This document shows positions 54,034-62,139 of a stretch of 64,000 nucleotides of DNA, in pieces. The notes under the pieces are model-generated. The model saw only the letters and a list, made by a program, of their open reading frames with translations. It searched no databases and was not told where the DNA came from. This DNA is from Neobacillus muris. Its GTDB lineage: Bacteria; Bacillota; Bacilli; Bacillales; Cytobacillaceae. A program made the translations under genes and the position numbers. Where the stretch lies: the NCBI RefSeq assembly GCF_943193175.1, contig NZ_CALPDF010000019.1, positions 1 to 64,000 of the forward strand, written 5' to 3'. Position 1 is the first letter of the stretch, and each line of letters starts with the position of its first letter.

Positions 54034-54054
54034 GTCACTTAAAGGTCTTTTAAT
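54022..54054. promoter_or_regulatory. Operator O1 (perfect palindrome)
   Basis: ATTAAAAGAC (54022-54031) and GTCTTTTAAT (54045-54054) are perfect 10-bp inverted repeats with a 13-base spacer containing AAGTC and TTAAA. It belongs to the family of sites O1-O6 in this island and overlaps the -35 of the epimerase operon promoter. Confidence 0.75.
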
Positions 54055-54084
54055 AACAGCCGATTTTTCAACTAAAAATATTGT

Positions 54085-54113
54085 TTGACAATTACAAAAA
54101 TTACTCTTACTCT
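54085..54113 (+). promoter_or_regulatory. Candidate promoter of the regulator gene
   Basis: A perfect TTGACA (54085-54090), 17 bases, then TACTCT (54108-54113), a weak -10. Operator O2 lies just downstream. Confidence 0.45.
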
Positions 54114-54129
54114 AGTAATAAGATTATAT

Positions 54130-54154
54130 AAAGACATTTCTTTAAATTGTCTTT
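54130..54154. promoter_or_regulatory. Operator O2, before the regulator start
   Basis: AAAGAC (54130-54135), 13 bases, GTCTTT (54149-54154), the same spacing as O1. It lies between the predicted transcript start and the regulator ribosome site, where a bound protein would block transcription; suggests autorepression. Confidence 0.65.
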
Positions 54155-54167
54155 TAATGGAGATGAC

Positions 54168-55529
54168 ATGATGAAAACAAACCAATTATCAGACTATGGC
54201 ACTGAAATCATTATTGGCATTGTTGGTCCGCAAGCACTTGAGAAGGAAATCATGAAAGCGCTCGAAGCCTTTCCAAATTTTCGTCCCATATTTCTTCAGA
54301 CAACACCATCAACGATTGATCACGAAGACATTTCTGCCTTGATTGTAAAAGTCGAGGTTCTGTTGTTTTTGGAGTTCCCTACCTATTTTAAAGCGAAACA
54401 GCTAGTGAATATCTCAATCCCCGCACAATATGTACCTTTAATGGGAACTGGCCTTTATCGCTCCCTATTCCTGATTAAAACCCAATATGAGTTTACCCAT
54501 TTCTCTATCGATACGGTCGAAGAGAGATACATACAACGGATTCTTTATGAACTAGGTGAAACCAAGTATGCTTGGAAATCATTTTTCCCAGATTATGAGC
54601 AGGCCGATTTTATCGAATCCATTGTTACCTTCCACCAGAACAACCATCAAACCAATGGCTCTATCGCGATTACTGGCATTCAGGAGGTCTCATTAAAGCT
54701 TTCAGAATTGGCCATTCCAAATGAATGGGTAACTCCCACCTATCAGGACTTAATCGTTTCCCTCGAACGTGCTCTGCTTGCAACCGAAGCCCGCAAAAAC
54801 AAAGAATCGCAAATCGTATTTGGGATTATTGATATCGATAAATTCGACAAGGCCACTGAAAAATATACAACAGAGCATGAAGTCCAATTGTTTAAGCTTA
54901 AATTCCAGCAAATGATGTTGAATTATACAAAGCTATTAGATGGCCACTTAATCAATTCCGGAGGCGAGGAATTTTCATTCATCACAACTCGCGGCATTTT
55001 TGAAAGAGAAACTCGCGGTTATAAATATATCCCCATCCTAAATTCGGCAAAAAGTGAGCTTGGGGTAACGATCAGCATTGGTGTTGGCTTCGGACGCTCC
55101 GCAGCTGAAGCCGGCAGCCATGCAAGACTTGCGCTCCGTCAATCAAAGGAATTAGGCGGAAATGTCTGTTACATCGTCCGTGAGGACCAAAGTGTGATCG
55201 GGCCTGTTGACATTATCACCGATACCCAATATGAAAAATATGACCTGGCGATCACAGATGCTGAACTACTCGAAAAAGCAGAAAAAGCAGGAATGTCTGC
55301 TGCTTATATGACGAAGTTAATGGCACGTGTGGCTCGTCATAAAAAATATGATTATACCGCCCAAGAGCTTGCCACTACATTGAATATCACAACAAGAAGC
55401 GCACATCGTATTCTATTGAAATGGATGGACGCAAATTTGGTGGATATTGTGGGGGAAGAAAAAATCACCTTTAAAGGAAGGCCAAGACGAATTTACTCGC
55501 TTAGCTTCATCATGGATGACCAAAAGTAA
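54168..55529 (+). CDS. GGDEF-fold/HTH transcriptional regulator of the carbohydrate island
   Basis: A protein of about 453 residues. The first 190 residues are an unrecognised sensory-type region. A GGDEF-like domain follows (about 205-340) with an intact GGEEF motif near residue 265 and the late SIGVGFGRSAAEAGSHARLALRQSKELGGN stretch. The C-terminal 65 residues form a winged HTH (YTAQELATTLNITTRSAHRILLKWMDANLVD, then a basic GRPRRIY). This is a regulator architecture and not a secreted or membrane cyclase. GGAG lies before two adjacent ATG codons (54168 and 54171; the second is better spaced); the upstream TTG 54147 is inside operator O2. Likely regulator of O1-O6; the ligand is unknown. Confidence 0.8.
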   Translation: MMKTNQLSDYGTEIIIGIVGPQALEKEIMKALEAFPNFRPIFLQTTPSTIDHEDISALIVKVEVLLFLEFPTYFKAKQLVNISIPAQYVPLMGTGLYRSLFLIKTQYEFTHFSIDTVEERYIQRILYELGETKYAWKSFFPDYEQADFIESIVTFHQNNHQTNGSIAITGIQEVSLKLSELAIPNEWVTPTYQDLIVSLERALLATEARKNKESQIVFGIIDIDKFDKATEKYTTEHEVQLFKLKFQQMMLNYTKLLDGHLINSGGEEFSFITTRGIFERETRGYKYIPILNSAKSELGVTISIGVGFGRSAAEAGSHARLALRQSKELGGNVCYIVREDQSVIGPVDIITDTQYEKYDLAITDAELLEKAEKAGMSAAYMTKLMARVARHKKYDYTAQELATTLNITTRSAHRILLKWMDANLVDIVGEEKITFKGRPRRIYSLSFIMDDQK

Positions 55530-55543
55530 CCAAATAAGGATGT

Positions 55544-55573
55544 AACGGCGGGATCATTGATATCCCGCTGTTT
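55544..55573. terminator. Probable terminator between regulator and Gfo/Idh 3
   Basis: AGCGGGATATCAATGATCCCGCCG forms a hairpin (about 8-bp stem) between the two convergent genes. T-tail modest on either strand. Confidence 0.55.
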
Positions 55574-55601
55574 CCTATATGTCTCCTGCCCCATATATCA
55601 C

Positions 55602-56501
55602 TCAAAGATACACCCTGCTTCCAGTCTCCCTGCTTTCATTTGCTGCTTCAATAAAACGAATGATTTCCAGCGTTTCCCCTATTGGCACAATCGGTTTGCC
55701 ATTTCGCAAAAACCGCAAAATCTCTTCAAGCAAGCTGGCATAAAAGGGCTTTGCGGAGGAATGAATGGACACATACTCATTTCCTTTTTCAAAATGGATA
55801 ACCGCACCGAAATGATCATTTCCGCTTCTATTCCCTCTTGCCGTACCGATTCTGCCGTCTCCCCATTTGGAAACAATCAAATCCGAATCCTGGTGAAAGA
55901 TTGCCATTACATCCAGTGCCCCCCTTCCTAAGATCGTATAGAGCATTTCAATCGTATGTATTCCGTACCAAAAATATCCTGTTTCGACATCAACCATTTC
56001 CATTGGCCCAAAACAATCTGCACCAATCATCCTGCCTTTATCCTTTATGGCAAGAGCTCTTTGTAGGCTTTCTGCAAAGCGTAAAGCAGAGCAGCTCATA
56101 ATTGGCGTCTGAAATCGTTCTGATAGTGCTGCTATCTGGGCCGCATCCACTGAACATAAACATAATGGTTTATCAATGAAGATTGGTTTCTTAAAAGAAA
56201 TCAGTCTGCTCACCTGTTCCAAATGATCCCTGCCATCGACAGACTCTAGTAATATGGCATCACATCGTTCTGCCACCTCTTCCAACGTATCTGCTATTTG
56301 TACGTCATATTGCTCCACTTCCTTGGTAATTCCCTCAATCCGGGAGCGGCTTAACGCAAAATCAGCTGATCCGGCTGGACAGGCCATCACAACCCTTCCC
56401 CCTTTCACACGAAAGGGGTTAGCCGGATCATTCAGTAATTTTGTAAAAGCAGCCGCGTGTGAGGTATCGAGCCCAATCATCCCAATATTTATCGTCTCCA
56501 T
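55602..56501 (-). CDS. Gfo/Idh/MocA-family oxidoreductase 3
   Basis: A 299-residue member with a short N-terminus (INIGMIGLDTSHAAAFTKLLN). The catalytic motif appears as FIDKPLCLC (about 95), with DKP in place of EKP, and the substrate-domain histidine in FWYGIHTIEMLYTILG (about 173-188). It is the last gene of the ABC importer operon. Because it differs from copies 1 and 2 in its nucleotide-binding start, it may act on a different intermediate. An AGAGGAG-type site precedes the ATG. Confidence 0.82.
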   Translation of the reverse strand: METINIGMIGLDTSHAAAFTKLLNDPANPFRVKGGRVVMACPAGSADFALSRSRIEGITKEVEQYDVQIADTLEEVAERCDAILLESVDGRDHLEQVSRLISFKKPIFIDKPLCLCSVDAAQIAALSERFQTPIMSCSALRFAESLQRALAIKDKGRMIGADCFGPMEMVDVETGYFWYGIHTIEMLYTILGRGALDVMAIFHQDSDLIVSKWGDGRIGTARGNRSGNDHFGAVIHFEKGNEYVSIHSSAKPFYASLLEEILRFLRNGKPIVPIGETLEIIRFIEAANESRETGSRVYL

Positions 56502-56528
56502 ATCTTCTCTCCTCTAGAAATCAAAAAC

Positions 56529-57344
56529 TTATTTTAAACCTGACAGCTGAATGCCTTCGGTAAAATACTTCTGGAAGAACAAAAAGATTAAAAAGGTTGG
56601 GATAAAGGAAATAGTAGCCCCTGCCATTTCAATACCAAAATTTCCTTCCTTGTTCAGTGTTGATGCTAATCCGACTGTGATCGGGAACATTTTTTCATTT
56701 GTCATATAAATTAAAGGCTGAAATAAGTCATTCCAGTTACTTACGAAAGCGAAGGTTCCTACCGTTGCAACGGATGGGAATGCTAATGGCATATAAATTC
56801 TGCGGAAAACCTGAAAATCATTGGCTCCATCCATTCGGGCTGCTTCCTCTAATTCCATTGGAATCCCCTGCATAAATTGGCGAACTAAGAAAACGCCCAT
56901 AATCGCCCATAGCTCCGGAACAATTAATGATTGGTATTCATTGATCCATTGAAATTTGGAGAACATAATAAATTTTGGAATGATCAGCAATTGGGATGGA
57001 ATCATGATAACTGCCATGAATGTCCAAAAAATAATTTCCCTGCCGACAAATTGCTTTCTAGCAAATATATAACCCAATATTGCAGCAAAGAACATTTGTG
57101 AGAACACAGGGATAACCGTTACAACGATGGAGTTAAAGATCCAGCGCAGGAAATTGTCATTTCTAAATAGATAGGCAAAGTTACTCCATGACGGATCCGT
57201 AGGAAGCCAAAATAAAGGATCCAATGCTGCATACGTCGTTACTTTAAACGAGCTTAACACCATGATTAAAAATGGAAGGAGAAAGCAAAATCCGAGGAAG
57301 AACGTTACAAGATACTTTAGTATTTTTTTTAACAAGAAGTTCAT
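56529..57344 (-). CDS. ABC sugar transporter permease (MalG-type)
   Basis: About 271 residues with six membrane helices and the permease EAA motif MELEEAARMDGANDFQVFRRIYMPLAFPS (about 173-201), the contact for the ATPase. The start is uncertain: ATG 57344 directly follows AAGGGAG, and the frame is open to 57365. Pairs with the MalF-type gene at 57369, four bases away from the first possible start. Imports the substrate of this island. Confidence 0.9.
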   Translation of the reverse strand: MNFLLKKILKYLVTFFLGFCFLLPFLIMVLSSFKVTTYAALDPLFWLPTDPSWSNFAYLFRNDNFLRWIFNSIVVTVIPVFSQMFFAAILGYIFARKQFVGREIIFWTFMAVIMIPSQLLIIPKFIMFSKFQWINEYQSLIVPELWAIMGVFLVRQFMQGIPMELEEAARMDGANDFQVFRRIYMPLAFPSVATVGTFAFVSNWNDLFQPLIYMTNEKMFPITVGLASTLNKEGNFGIEMAGATISFIPTFLIFLFFQKYFTEGIQLSGLK

Positions 57345-57368
57345 CTCCCTTACTATCACGCTCATCTC

Positions 57369-58325
57369 TTAATAAATACTTTGATCATTTCCAAAATATT
57401 TCCTCTGAATAAGCGACACGATTAAGATAATCACGAATAATACGTATGATAATACCGCTGCATAGCTGAAATTCAGGTTAGTGAAGCCAATTGTATACAG
57501 ATAATACACAATAGTACTTGTCGAGAAGTTAGGTCCGCCATTTGTTAAAAGAAACGCAGAGTCAAAGATTTGGAAGGAACCAATTGTCGTAATGATTAAC
57601 ACATAGAAATGAATGGGTTTTAGCAATGGGAACGTGATCATCCAAAACTGTTTAAATGCTGAGGCCCCATCGATTTTTGCTGCCTCATACATATCCTTAG
57701 GAATGGACTGCAGCCCTGCAAAATAATAGATCATGGTACTGCCGGAGACTTTAAATATACTCAAGCCAGCCAATACAATTAGTGCCTGCGAGGAATCTGA
57801 TAGGAATAATTGGGTGTCAATCCCTAAAAAGCTTAACAAGTAGTTAATAAATCCTGATTCCGTCCCGGAAAAGAGCCATTCCCAAATCCCTGCCACCACA
57901 ACAAACGATGTCACCACAGGAAGGAAAAAGATCCCTTTAAAAAACTTCGTAAAGCGAATTCCTGATTTGATCACGAGTGCTAATATCAAACCTATTGCCA
58001 TGGTAGGGACTATATAATAGAAGGAAAATAAAATCGTATTCCAAATGGATTTCCAAGCAATTTCATCCTGGAACAATTGCTTCCAGTTTTGCAGGCCGAC
58101 GAATTCAGAGGTACCGATAATTCGATAATGCAGGAATGTTAAGAAGAAACTATAAACAAATGGAAAGACTTGAAAGATAAGAAAATGGATGAGAATGGGA
58201 ATGAGAATGATATAGACGAGAGCATTCTTTTTCCATTCATCCTTAATCCTTTTTAGTAAAGGAGCCTTTACCTTTTGTTCATGTAATAAAGGCACCTTGG
58301 TATTCTTTTCTATGACCTTATCCAA
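57369..58325 (-). CDS. ABC sugar transporter permease (MalF-type)
   Basis: A 318-residue permease with six helices after a basic cytoplasmic start; the EAA motif is MYEAAKIDGASAFKQFWMITFPLLKP (about 203-228). The TTG start at 58325 has AAGGTG five bases upstream. Second gene of the SBP - MalF - MalG - Gfo/Idh order. No cognate ATPase is present; in Bacillus several CUT1 importers share the MsmX ATPase, which is likely here. Confidence 0.92.
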   Translation of the reverse strand: MDKVIEKNTKVPLLHEQKVKAPLLKRIKDEWKKNALVYIILIPILIHFLIFQVFPFVYSFFLTFLHYRIIGTSEFVGLQNWKQLFQDEIAWKSIWNTILFSFYYIVPTMAIGLILALVIKSGIRFTKFFKGIFFLPVVTSFVVVAGIWEWLFSGTESGFINYLLSFLGIDTQLFLSDSSQALIVLAGLSIFKVSGSTMIYYFAGLQSIPKDMYEAAKIDGASAFKQFWMITFPLLKPIHFYVLIITTIGSFQIFDSAFLLTNGGPNFSTSTIVYYLYTIGFTNLNFSYAAVLSYVLFVIILIVSLIQRKYFGNDQSIY

Positions 58326-58425
58326 GCAATCACCTTATTTCTATTTTTGATAAGCTTGCTGCATGTATTGTTCATTCAAGGAAAAATGAATAATTGACAT
58401 GTAACAAAGGGGTTTTTCAATTAAT

Positions 58426-58459
58426 AGAGAGCTTTATTCACAATGGAATAAAACTCTCT
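58426..58459 (-). other. Intercistronic stem-loop after the binding-protein gene
   Basis: A 14-bp hairpin (58426-58439 with 58446-58459, one G-T pair on the transcribed strand) with a six-base loop and no T-run. Position between SBP and permease genes fits transcript stabilisation or differential expression. Confidence 0.55.
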
Positions 58460-58478
58460 TATGAAAGAAGCTATTGGT

Positions 58479-59747
58479 TTATGGTTTAGCTAACTCAGCT
58501 TCAATCTTTTTAGCTGCTGCATCTGCTGCTTCTTTAGGAGTTTTTTCTCCTGCCATCATAGATTGTACCTCAGCCTGAATAAATGGCATGATCGCACGTC
58601 CCTTTGGATGAATTACACCTGGTAATGCATATTGTGTATATCCTGATAGCTGATTCATATATTCATTTGAAGCAAAGATATCCTTTGCCGCTTCTTGTGT
58701 CGGGATATATTGAGTGACTGTATTAAAGATCCGCTGGTTATCAGTATTTGTAACAGCTTTTACAAATTCAGCTGCTGCATCAGGATTATCACTGTTTGAA
58801 GGAACAACAAACATTCCTGTTGTACCATAGGTTAATTGTTTTTTATCCTTTAATGGCGGTGCAATGGCAAAATCAAATTTACCTTCTTTTTGGAGCATCG
58901 TAATGTCAATGCCTGATCCAAGAACCGCCATGATTTTACCGCCAAACCATAATTCATTTTGGTTGCTTGCTGTAATGGAATCCTCAGGAATGTATTTGTT
59001 TTTATACAGGTTATTAACCATTTCGAACGCTTTTACACTATCAGCACTGTTTATCAGGACTTTATTATCCTCTGTCACTACATCCCCGCCAGCCTGCCAA
59101 ATCCATGGATAGATCGTTCCGTTCATCGATCCGCCGCCGGCATATGATAATGCATAGAAATCTTTTTCTTTCGCTTTAGCTGCCCATGCTTCAAATTCTT
59201 CCCAAGTAGTTGGAAGCTTAGATGGATCTTCCCCAATTGCTTTAACCACATCAAGGTTATAGAAAAAGGTGTAAGCCTCTTGTAAAATTGGCAGGCCGTA
59301 TTTCTTGCCCTTCCAAGTAGTAGATACTAATGAAGATTCTACAAATCCGTCAAGATCACTATCTTTTAAATAGGGGTCTAATTCCAGCAGCATTCCTGCA
59401 TCTGCATATTGCGGCATTTGGTCAGGAATTGCATAGAATACGTCTGGACCATTATTAGCCGCTAATGCAGTTAAAACCTTTTGATCGCGATTTGCCCAAG
59501 GAATGGTCTCAATGTTAACTTTTACATCAGGGAAGTCTTTATTATAATTTGCAACGATTTCTTTCCACATGTCTTCTTCTTTTTTCGCATCACTTGTATA
59601 AGGATGTACCCAGACAGTTATTTCTCCATCAACTTTTCCATCCTCTTTGCTTTCCTTTGATGTGGTCTTTTCATCATCGCTGCAGCCTGCAATAAATATG
59701 CTAAATGTAAACAATAGTACGATAAACCATAAACTTTTCTTTTTCAT
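58479..59747 (-). CDS. ABC sugar transporter solute-binding lipoprotein (CUT1)
   Basis: A 422-residue extracytoplasmic receptor: signal segment with lipobox IAGC (cysteine 22), a charged linker, then a two-lobed SBP fold of the maltose-type (GEITVWVHPYTSDAKKEEDMWK; LTALAANNGPDVFYAIPDQMPQYADAGMLLELDPYL; GLPILQEAYTFFYNLDVVK). It delivers the sugar to the two permeases downstream. First gene of the importer operon; promoter and operator O3 lie about 170-215 bases upstream. Confidence 0.93.
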   Translation of the reverse strand: MKKKSLWFIVLLFTFSIFIAGCSDDEKTTSKESKEDGKVDGEITVWVHPYTSDAKKEEDMWKEIVANYNKDFPDVKVNIETIPWANRDQKVLTALAANNGPDVFYAIPDQMPQYADAGMLLELDPYLKDSDLDGFVESSLVSTTWKGKKYGLPILQEAYTFFYNLDVVKAIGEDPSKLPTTWEEFEAWAAKAKEKDFYALSYAGGGSMNGTIYPWIWQAGGDVVTEDNKVLINSADSVKAFEMVNNLYKNKYIPEDSITASNQNELWFGGKIMAVLGSGIDITMLQKEGKFDFAIAPPLKDKKQLTYGTTGMFVVPSNSDNPDAAAEFVKAVTNTDNQRIFNTVTQYIPTQEAAKDIFASNEYMNQLSGYTQYALPGVIHPKGRAIMPFIQAEVQSMMAGEKTPKEAADAAAKKIEAELAKP

Positions 59748-59916
59748 TTACACAATCCCCCCAGATTAAGTTTTTTACGAGTTCCAAAAGACTTATTACC
59801 CTATGATTTTTTTCTTTGGTCCCCTCCTTAAAGCGTCCCTCTTTGTTTGTTTGATAAATGGATGGCGTTAACAAACGGATATTAAAAAGCAGTATCCTTT
59901 AAATCTTATTACCTAT

Positions 59917-59945
59917 ATTCTAGTTTTTTTGTAATATTGTGACAA
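59917..59945 (-). promoter_or_regulatory. Promoter of the ABC importer operon
   Basis: On the minus strand TTGTCA (59945-59940), 17 bases, TAGAAT (59922-59917). The -35 lies in operator O3, the same geometry as the epimerase operon promoter. Confidence 0.65.
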
Positions 59946-59962
59946 GTCTATAAAGCGTCTTT
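59938..59962. promoter_or_regulatory. Operator O3 of the ABC importer operon
   Basis: GAC (59941-59943), AAGTC, TAAAG core, then GTCTTT (59957-59962) with a 13-base gap between GAC and GTC, and the flank AAAT as in O4. The left half is degenerate (TGTGAC instead of AAAGAC). Confidence 0.65.
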
Positions 59963-60008
59963 AAATCGAAGGACTCCCAAAACTTATTTCGTAACACCCA
60001 GAACTTGT

Positions 60009-61088
60009 TTACACATAGTTCAGCCCCTGTGGAAATGGAAATGGAATCGGAAAAATTTCCTGTAAATAGGAATCTGCCTGTTTGCTTCCTTTATAGATCA
60101 GCTCTTCAACTTCTTCGTTTTTCATCTGGACAGAAGTATCATGATAGGAAAGTTTTTTATGATTTTCATCTACAGTTGAAATCTCAACTTTCCCTTCTAA
60201 ATATGGACGAAGCTGCTTTAACAGCACCTCCAAATTGATAATCTTCATTGTTCCTGGAAATAGTCGTTCTGCCTTCTCGTACGGCTCTAACTGTTGGACA
60301 AGCTCTGTTTCATAAGCAGGAAGATTGAAAATCAACGAATGTATCCCGTATGTAAATGCTTTTCCAACTAAACTCTTAATCACCCCAGGTTCTCCGCCCC
60401 ATTCAATCACACGAGACTCCGCCTTCTCTTGCTCATCGTAAGGGACTCCGAACACTAAAAATGCCCGAACCTCCTGATTCTTTTCTGCTATAAGGACCTT
60501 ATGATGATTTTTAAAAATACTTGCGTACCCTGCTGACTCATTAAGGAGAGCCAGTTCATATATACTTTGTTCATATCGGATACACCGATTTTGGCTTATC
60601 CTTCTTAAATCAAACCAGTCAAACTGTTGAAGCTCCCTTATTGTATAGCCATCATTCACTTGGATGTCACCTTGGTTTAGTACATATTGTTTCATTTTTC
60701 CATAATAGCTGCAGCCTTGTTTGATGTAGATGGGCAAATCGCCTGAAATGAACAGTACAGACGCACCTGACCGATTGACATGCTCAAAAATCATTTCTAA
60801 TAATGCATTAGCGAATCCTCTTCTTCGATAATCAGGCTCTGTACAAACTGCCCCAATAGAATAGGCCTGTACTTCAGCCTTCTCGATATGAACAATCGAC
60901 GGAACTAATCCGATAAAAGAAACTAATTTCCCATCAATAAAGGCACCATATGATTGATGCAAGGCTGAAGAAAATACCTGAGGGAAGGCAATTCCCATCG
61001 ATACATGACCTTCCTTCCGAAACACCTTATCCGCTAAATCAATCGCCTGTTGAAAATCTTCTTTTTCTAGTAATCGATACTCTGCCAT
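60009..61088 (-). CDS. GNAT-family N-acetyltransferase, two-domain (Eis/YitI-like length)
   Basis: A protein of about 359 residues. The N-terminal GNAT domain shows IGAVCTEPDYRRRGFANALLEMI (acetyl-CoA motif about 78-100) and the C-terminal part is a second domain of about 200 residues. Length and layout fit the enhanced-intracellular-survival-like or fused GNAT group; the acceptor is unknown. GTG 61097 overlaps the GAGGTG site that correctly serves ATG 61088. It is monocistronic, under operator O4, so it belongs to the island regulon. Confidence 0.82.
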   Translation of the reverse strand: MAEYRLLEKEDFQQAIDLADKVFRKEGHVSMGIAFPQVFSSALHQSYGAFIDGKLVSFIGLVPSIVHIEKAEVQAYSIGAVCTEPDYRRRGFANALLEMIFEHVNRSGASVLFISGDLPIYIKQGCSYYGKMKQYVLNQGDIQVNDGYTIRELQQFDWFDLRRISQNRCIRYEQSIYELALLNESAGYASIFKNHHKVLIAEKNQEVRAFLVFGVPYDEQEKAESRVIEWGGEPGVIKSLVGKAFTYGIHSLIFNLPAYETELVQQLEPYEKAERLFPGTMKIINLEVLLKQLRPYLEGKVEISTVDENHKKLSYHDTSVQMKNEEVEELIYKGSKQADSYLQEIFPIPFPFPQGLNYV

Positions 61089-61239
61089 TTGTTTCACCTC
61101 TATTTCTTAATCTTCTTGTCTTTCTTAATTGATCCACTTAACAAATTTACTCAAGCCAAAACCATATCACCCCAAAAAATGTAACCGCTTAATTTTTTGA
61201 ATTATGCTATAATACAACTAATCTTAATTCTTACTTTCT

Positions 61240-61267
61240 ATTTTATGGCATTTTTATAAACTGACAA
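61240..61267 (-). promoter_or_regulatory. Promoter of the GNAT gene
   Basis: On the minus strand TTGTCA (61267-61262), 16 bases, TAAAAT (61245-61240); the -35 lies in operator O4. Confidence 0.6.
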
Positions 61268-61284
61268 GTCTATTAAATGTCTTT
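61260..61284. promoter_or_regulatory. Operator O4 between GNAT and YesL genes
   Basis: GAC, AAGTC, TATTAAAT, GTCTTTAAAT with the 13-base gap between GAC (61263-61265) and GTC (61279-61281). It can serve both divergent genes. Confidence 0.7.
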
Positions 61285-61352
61285 AAATAACTTACCTTAC
61301 ATTCTTTTTTCAACCATTTGATCATTCATGAAATATTAATGAGGTGACGTAT

Positions 61353-61973
61353 TTGGGCGGCTGGGAGAAATTTAATTTCTTTGCAACGTGGATGTTAAAG
61401 ATTGCATATCTAAATATCCTTTGGATTGTCTTTACCGTTATAGGGCTGGGGCTATTTGGCCTATTTCCTGCAACTGGCGCCATGTATATCATTGTCCAGC
61501 AGTGGCTGCGAAAAGAACCAGTAGATAAGGTCTTCCATACCTTTTGGATAGCCTATAAAAAAGAGTTTATATCCTTAAATAAATTCGGTTTATTTTTCAT
61601 CATAATTGGCTATATGTTGATCTATGACTTTATGTTTTTACAAATGAATGGTTCATCATTACCATTTATGATCCCTGTAATCGGATTTATTGCGATATCG
61701 TTTCTCGTAACGCTGCTATATTTCTTTCCTGTCTATACTCAATTTGACATGAAATTCTTTCAATATATTAAACAATCTTTTATGATTGGGGCAAGTTCCT
61801 TTCTGGAAACACTTCTTATGTTGGCTGCCTGTATGGGCCTTATGATCATCGTGCGCTTTATTCCTGGGATTATCCCCTTATTTACGGGAAGTGTTTTAGC
61901 CATAGCCGTCACATGGTGCAGCAATCGCGCTATTCACAAAATTACCGGACGGAAAAAGATGTTACCCAATTAA
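61353..61973 (+). CDS. YesL family (DUF624) membrane protein
   Basis: About 206 residues with five hydrophobic segments and the DUF624/YesL signature (GLGLFGLFPATGAMYIIVQQWLRKEP near 30-58). YesL proteins accompany CUT1 sugar importers and catabolic genes in Bacillus (for example rhamnogalacturonan uptake), probably as a membrane accessory. The start is TTG 61353, six bases after GAGGTG; GTG 61344 overlaps that site. It faces the GNAT gene and shares operator O4; a terminator follows. Confidence 0.88.
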   Translation: MGGWEKFNFFATWMLKIAYLNILWIVFTVIGLGLFGLFPATGAMYIIVQQWLRKEPVDKVFHTFWIAYKKEFISLNKFGLFFIIIGYMLIYDFMFLQMNGSSLPFMIPVIGFIAISFLVTLLYFFPVYTQFDMKFFQYIKQSFMIGASSFLETLLMLAACMGLMIIVRFIPGIIPLFTGSVLAIAVTWCSNRAIHKITGRKKMLPN

Positions 61974-61983
61974 TCAATATCCG

Positions 61984-62022
61984 AAAAGAGTGGCGGTGCA
62001 TATCGGCACTCTTTTTTTTGCC
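61984..62022 (+). terminator. Terminator of the YesL gene
   Basis: AAGAGTG and CACTCTT flank a G/C-rich loop, then eight T. Confidence 0.8.
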
Positions 62023-62037
62023 CCAAATTTTAGCGGG

Positions 62038-62068
62038 TAAAGACTTAAAGACTTATAAAAGTCTTGAT
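62038..62068. promoter_or_regulatory. Operator O5, variant site before the second FAD oxidoreductase
   Basis: An AAAGAC (62039-62044) is followed by the palindrome GACTT-ATAA-AAGTC (62050-62063). The half-sites are the same words as in O1-O4, but the spacing differs, so it is a variant. It abuts a -35-like TTGATT (62064-62069), 16 bases before TACACT (62086-62091). Confidence 0.45.
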
Positions 62069-62139
62069 TATTCCGATTATTCTTTTACACTTTAGGGTGA
62101 AGTTCTGAGCAATGTATCCCATCCCTAGGAGGTTATCAA

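Noticed and set aside
59760-59850. Additional AAAGAC and GCGTC words before the binding-protein gene
   Set aside because: They do not show the GAC-N13-GTC spacing of the operator family, so they were not counted as a site.
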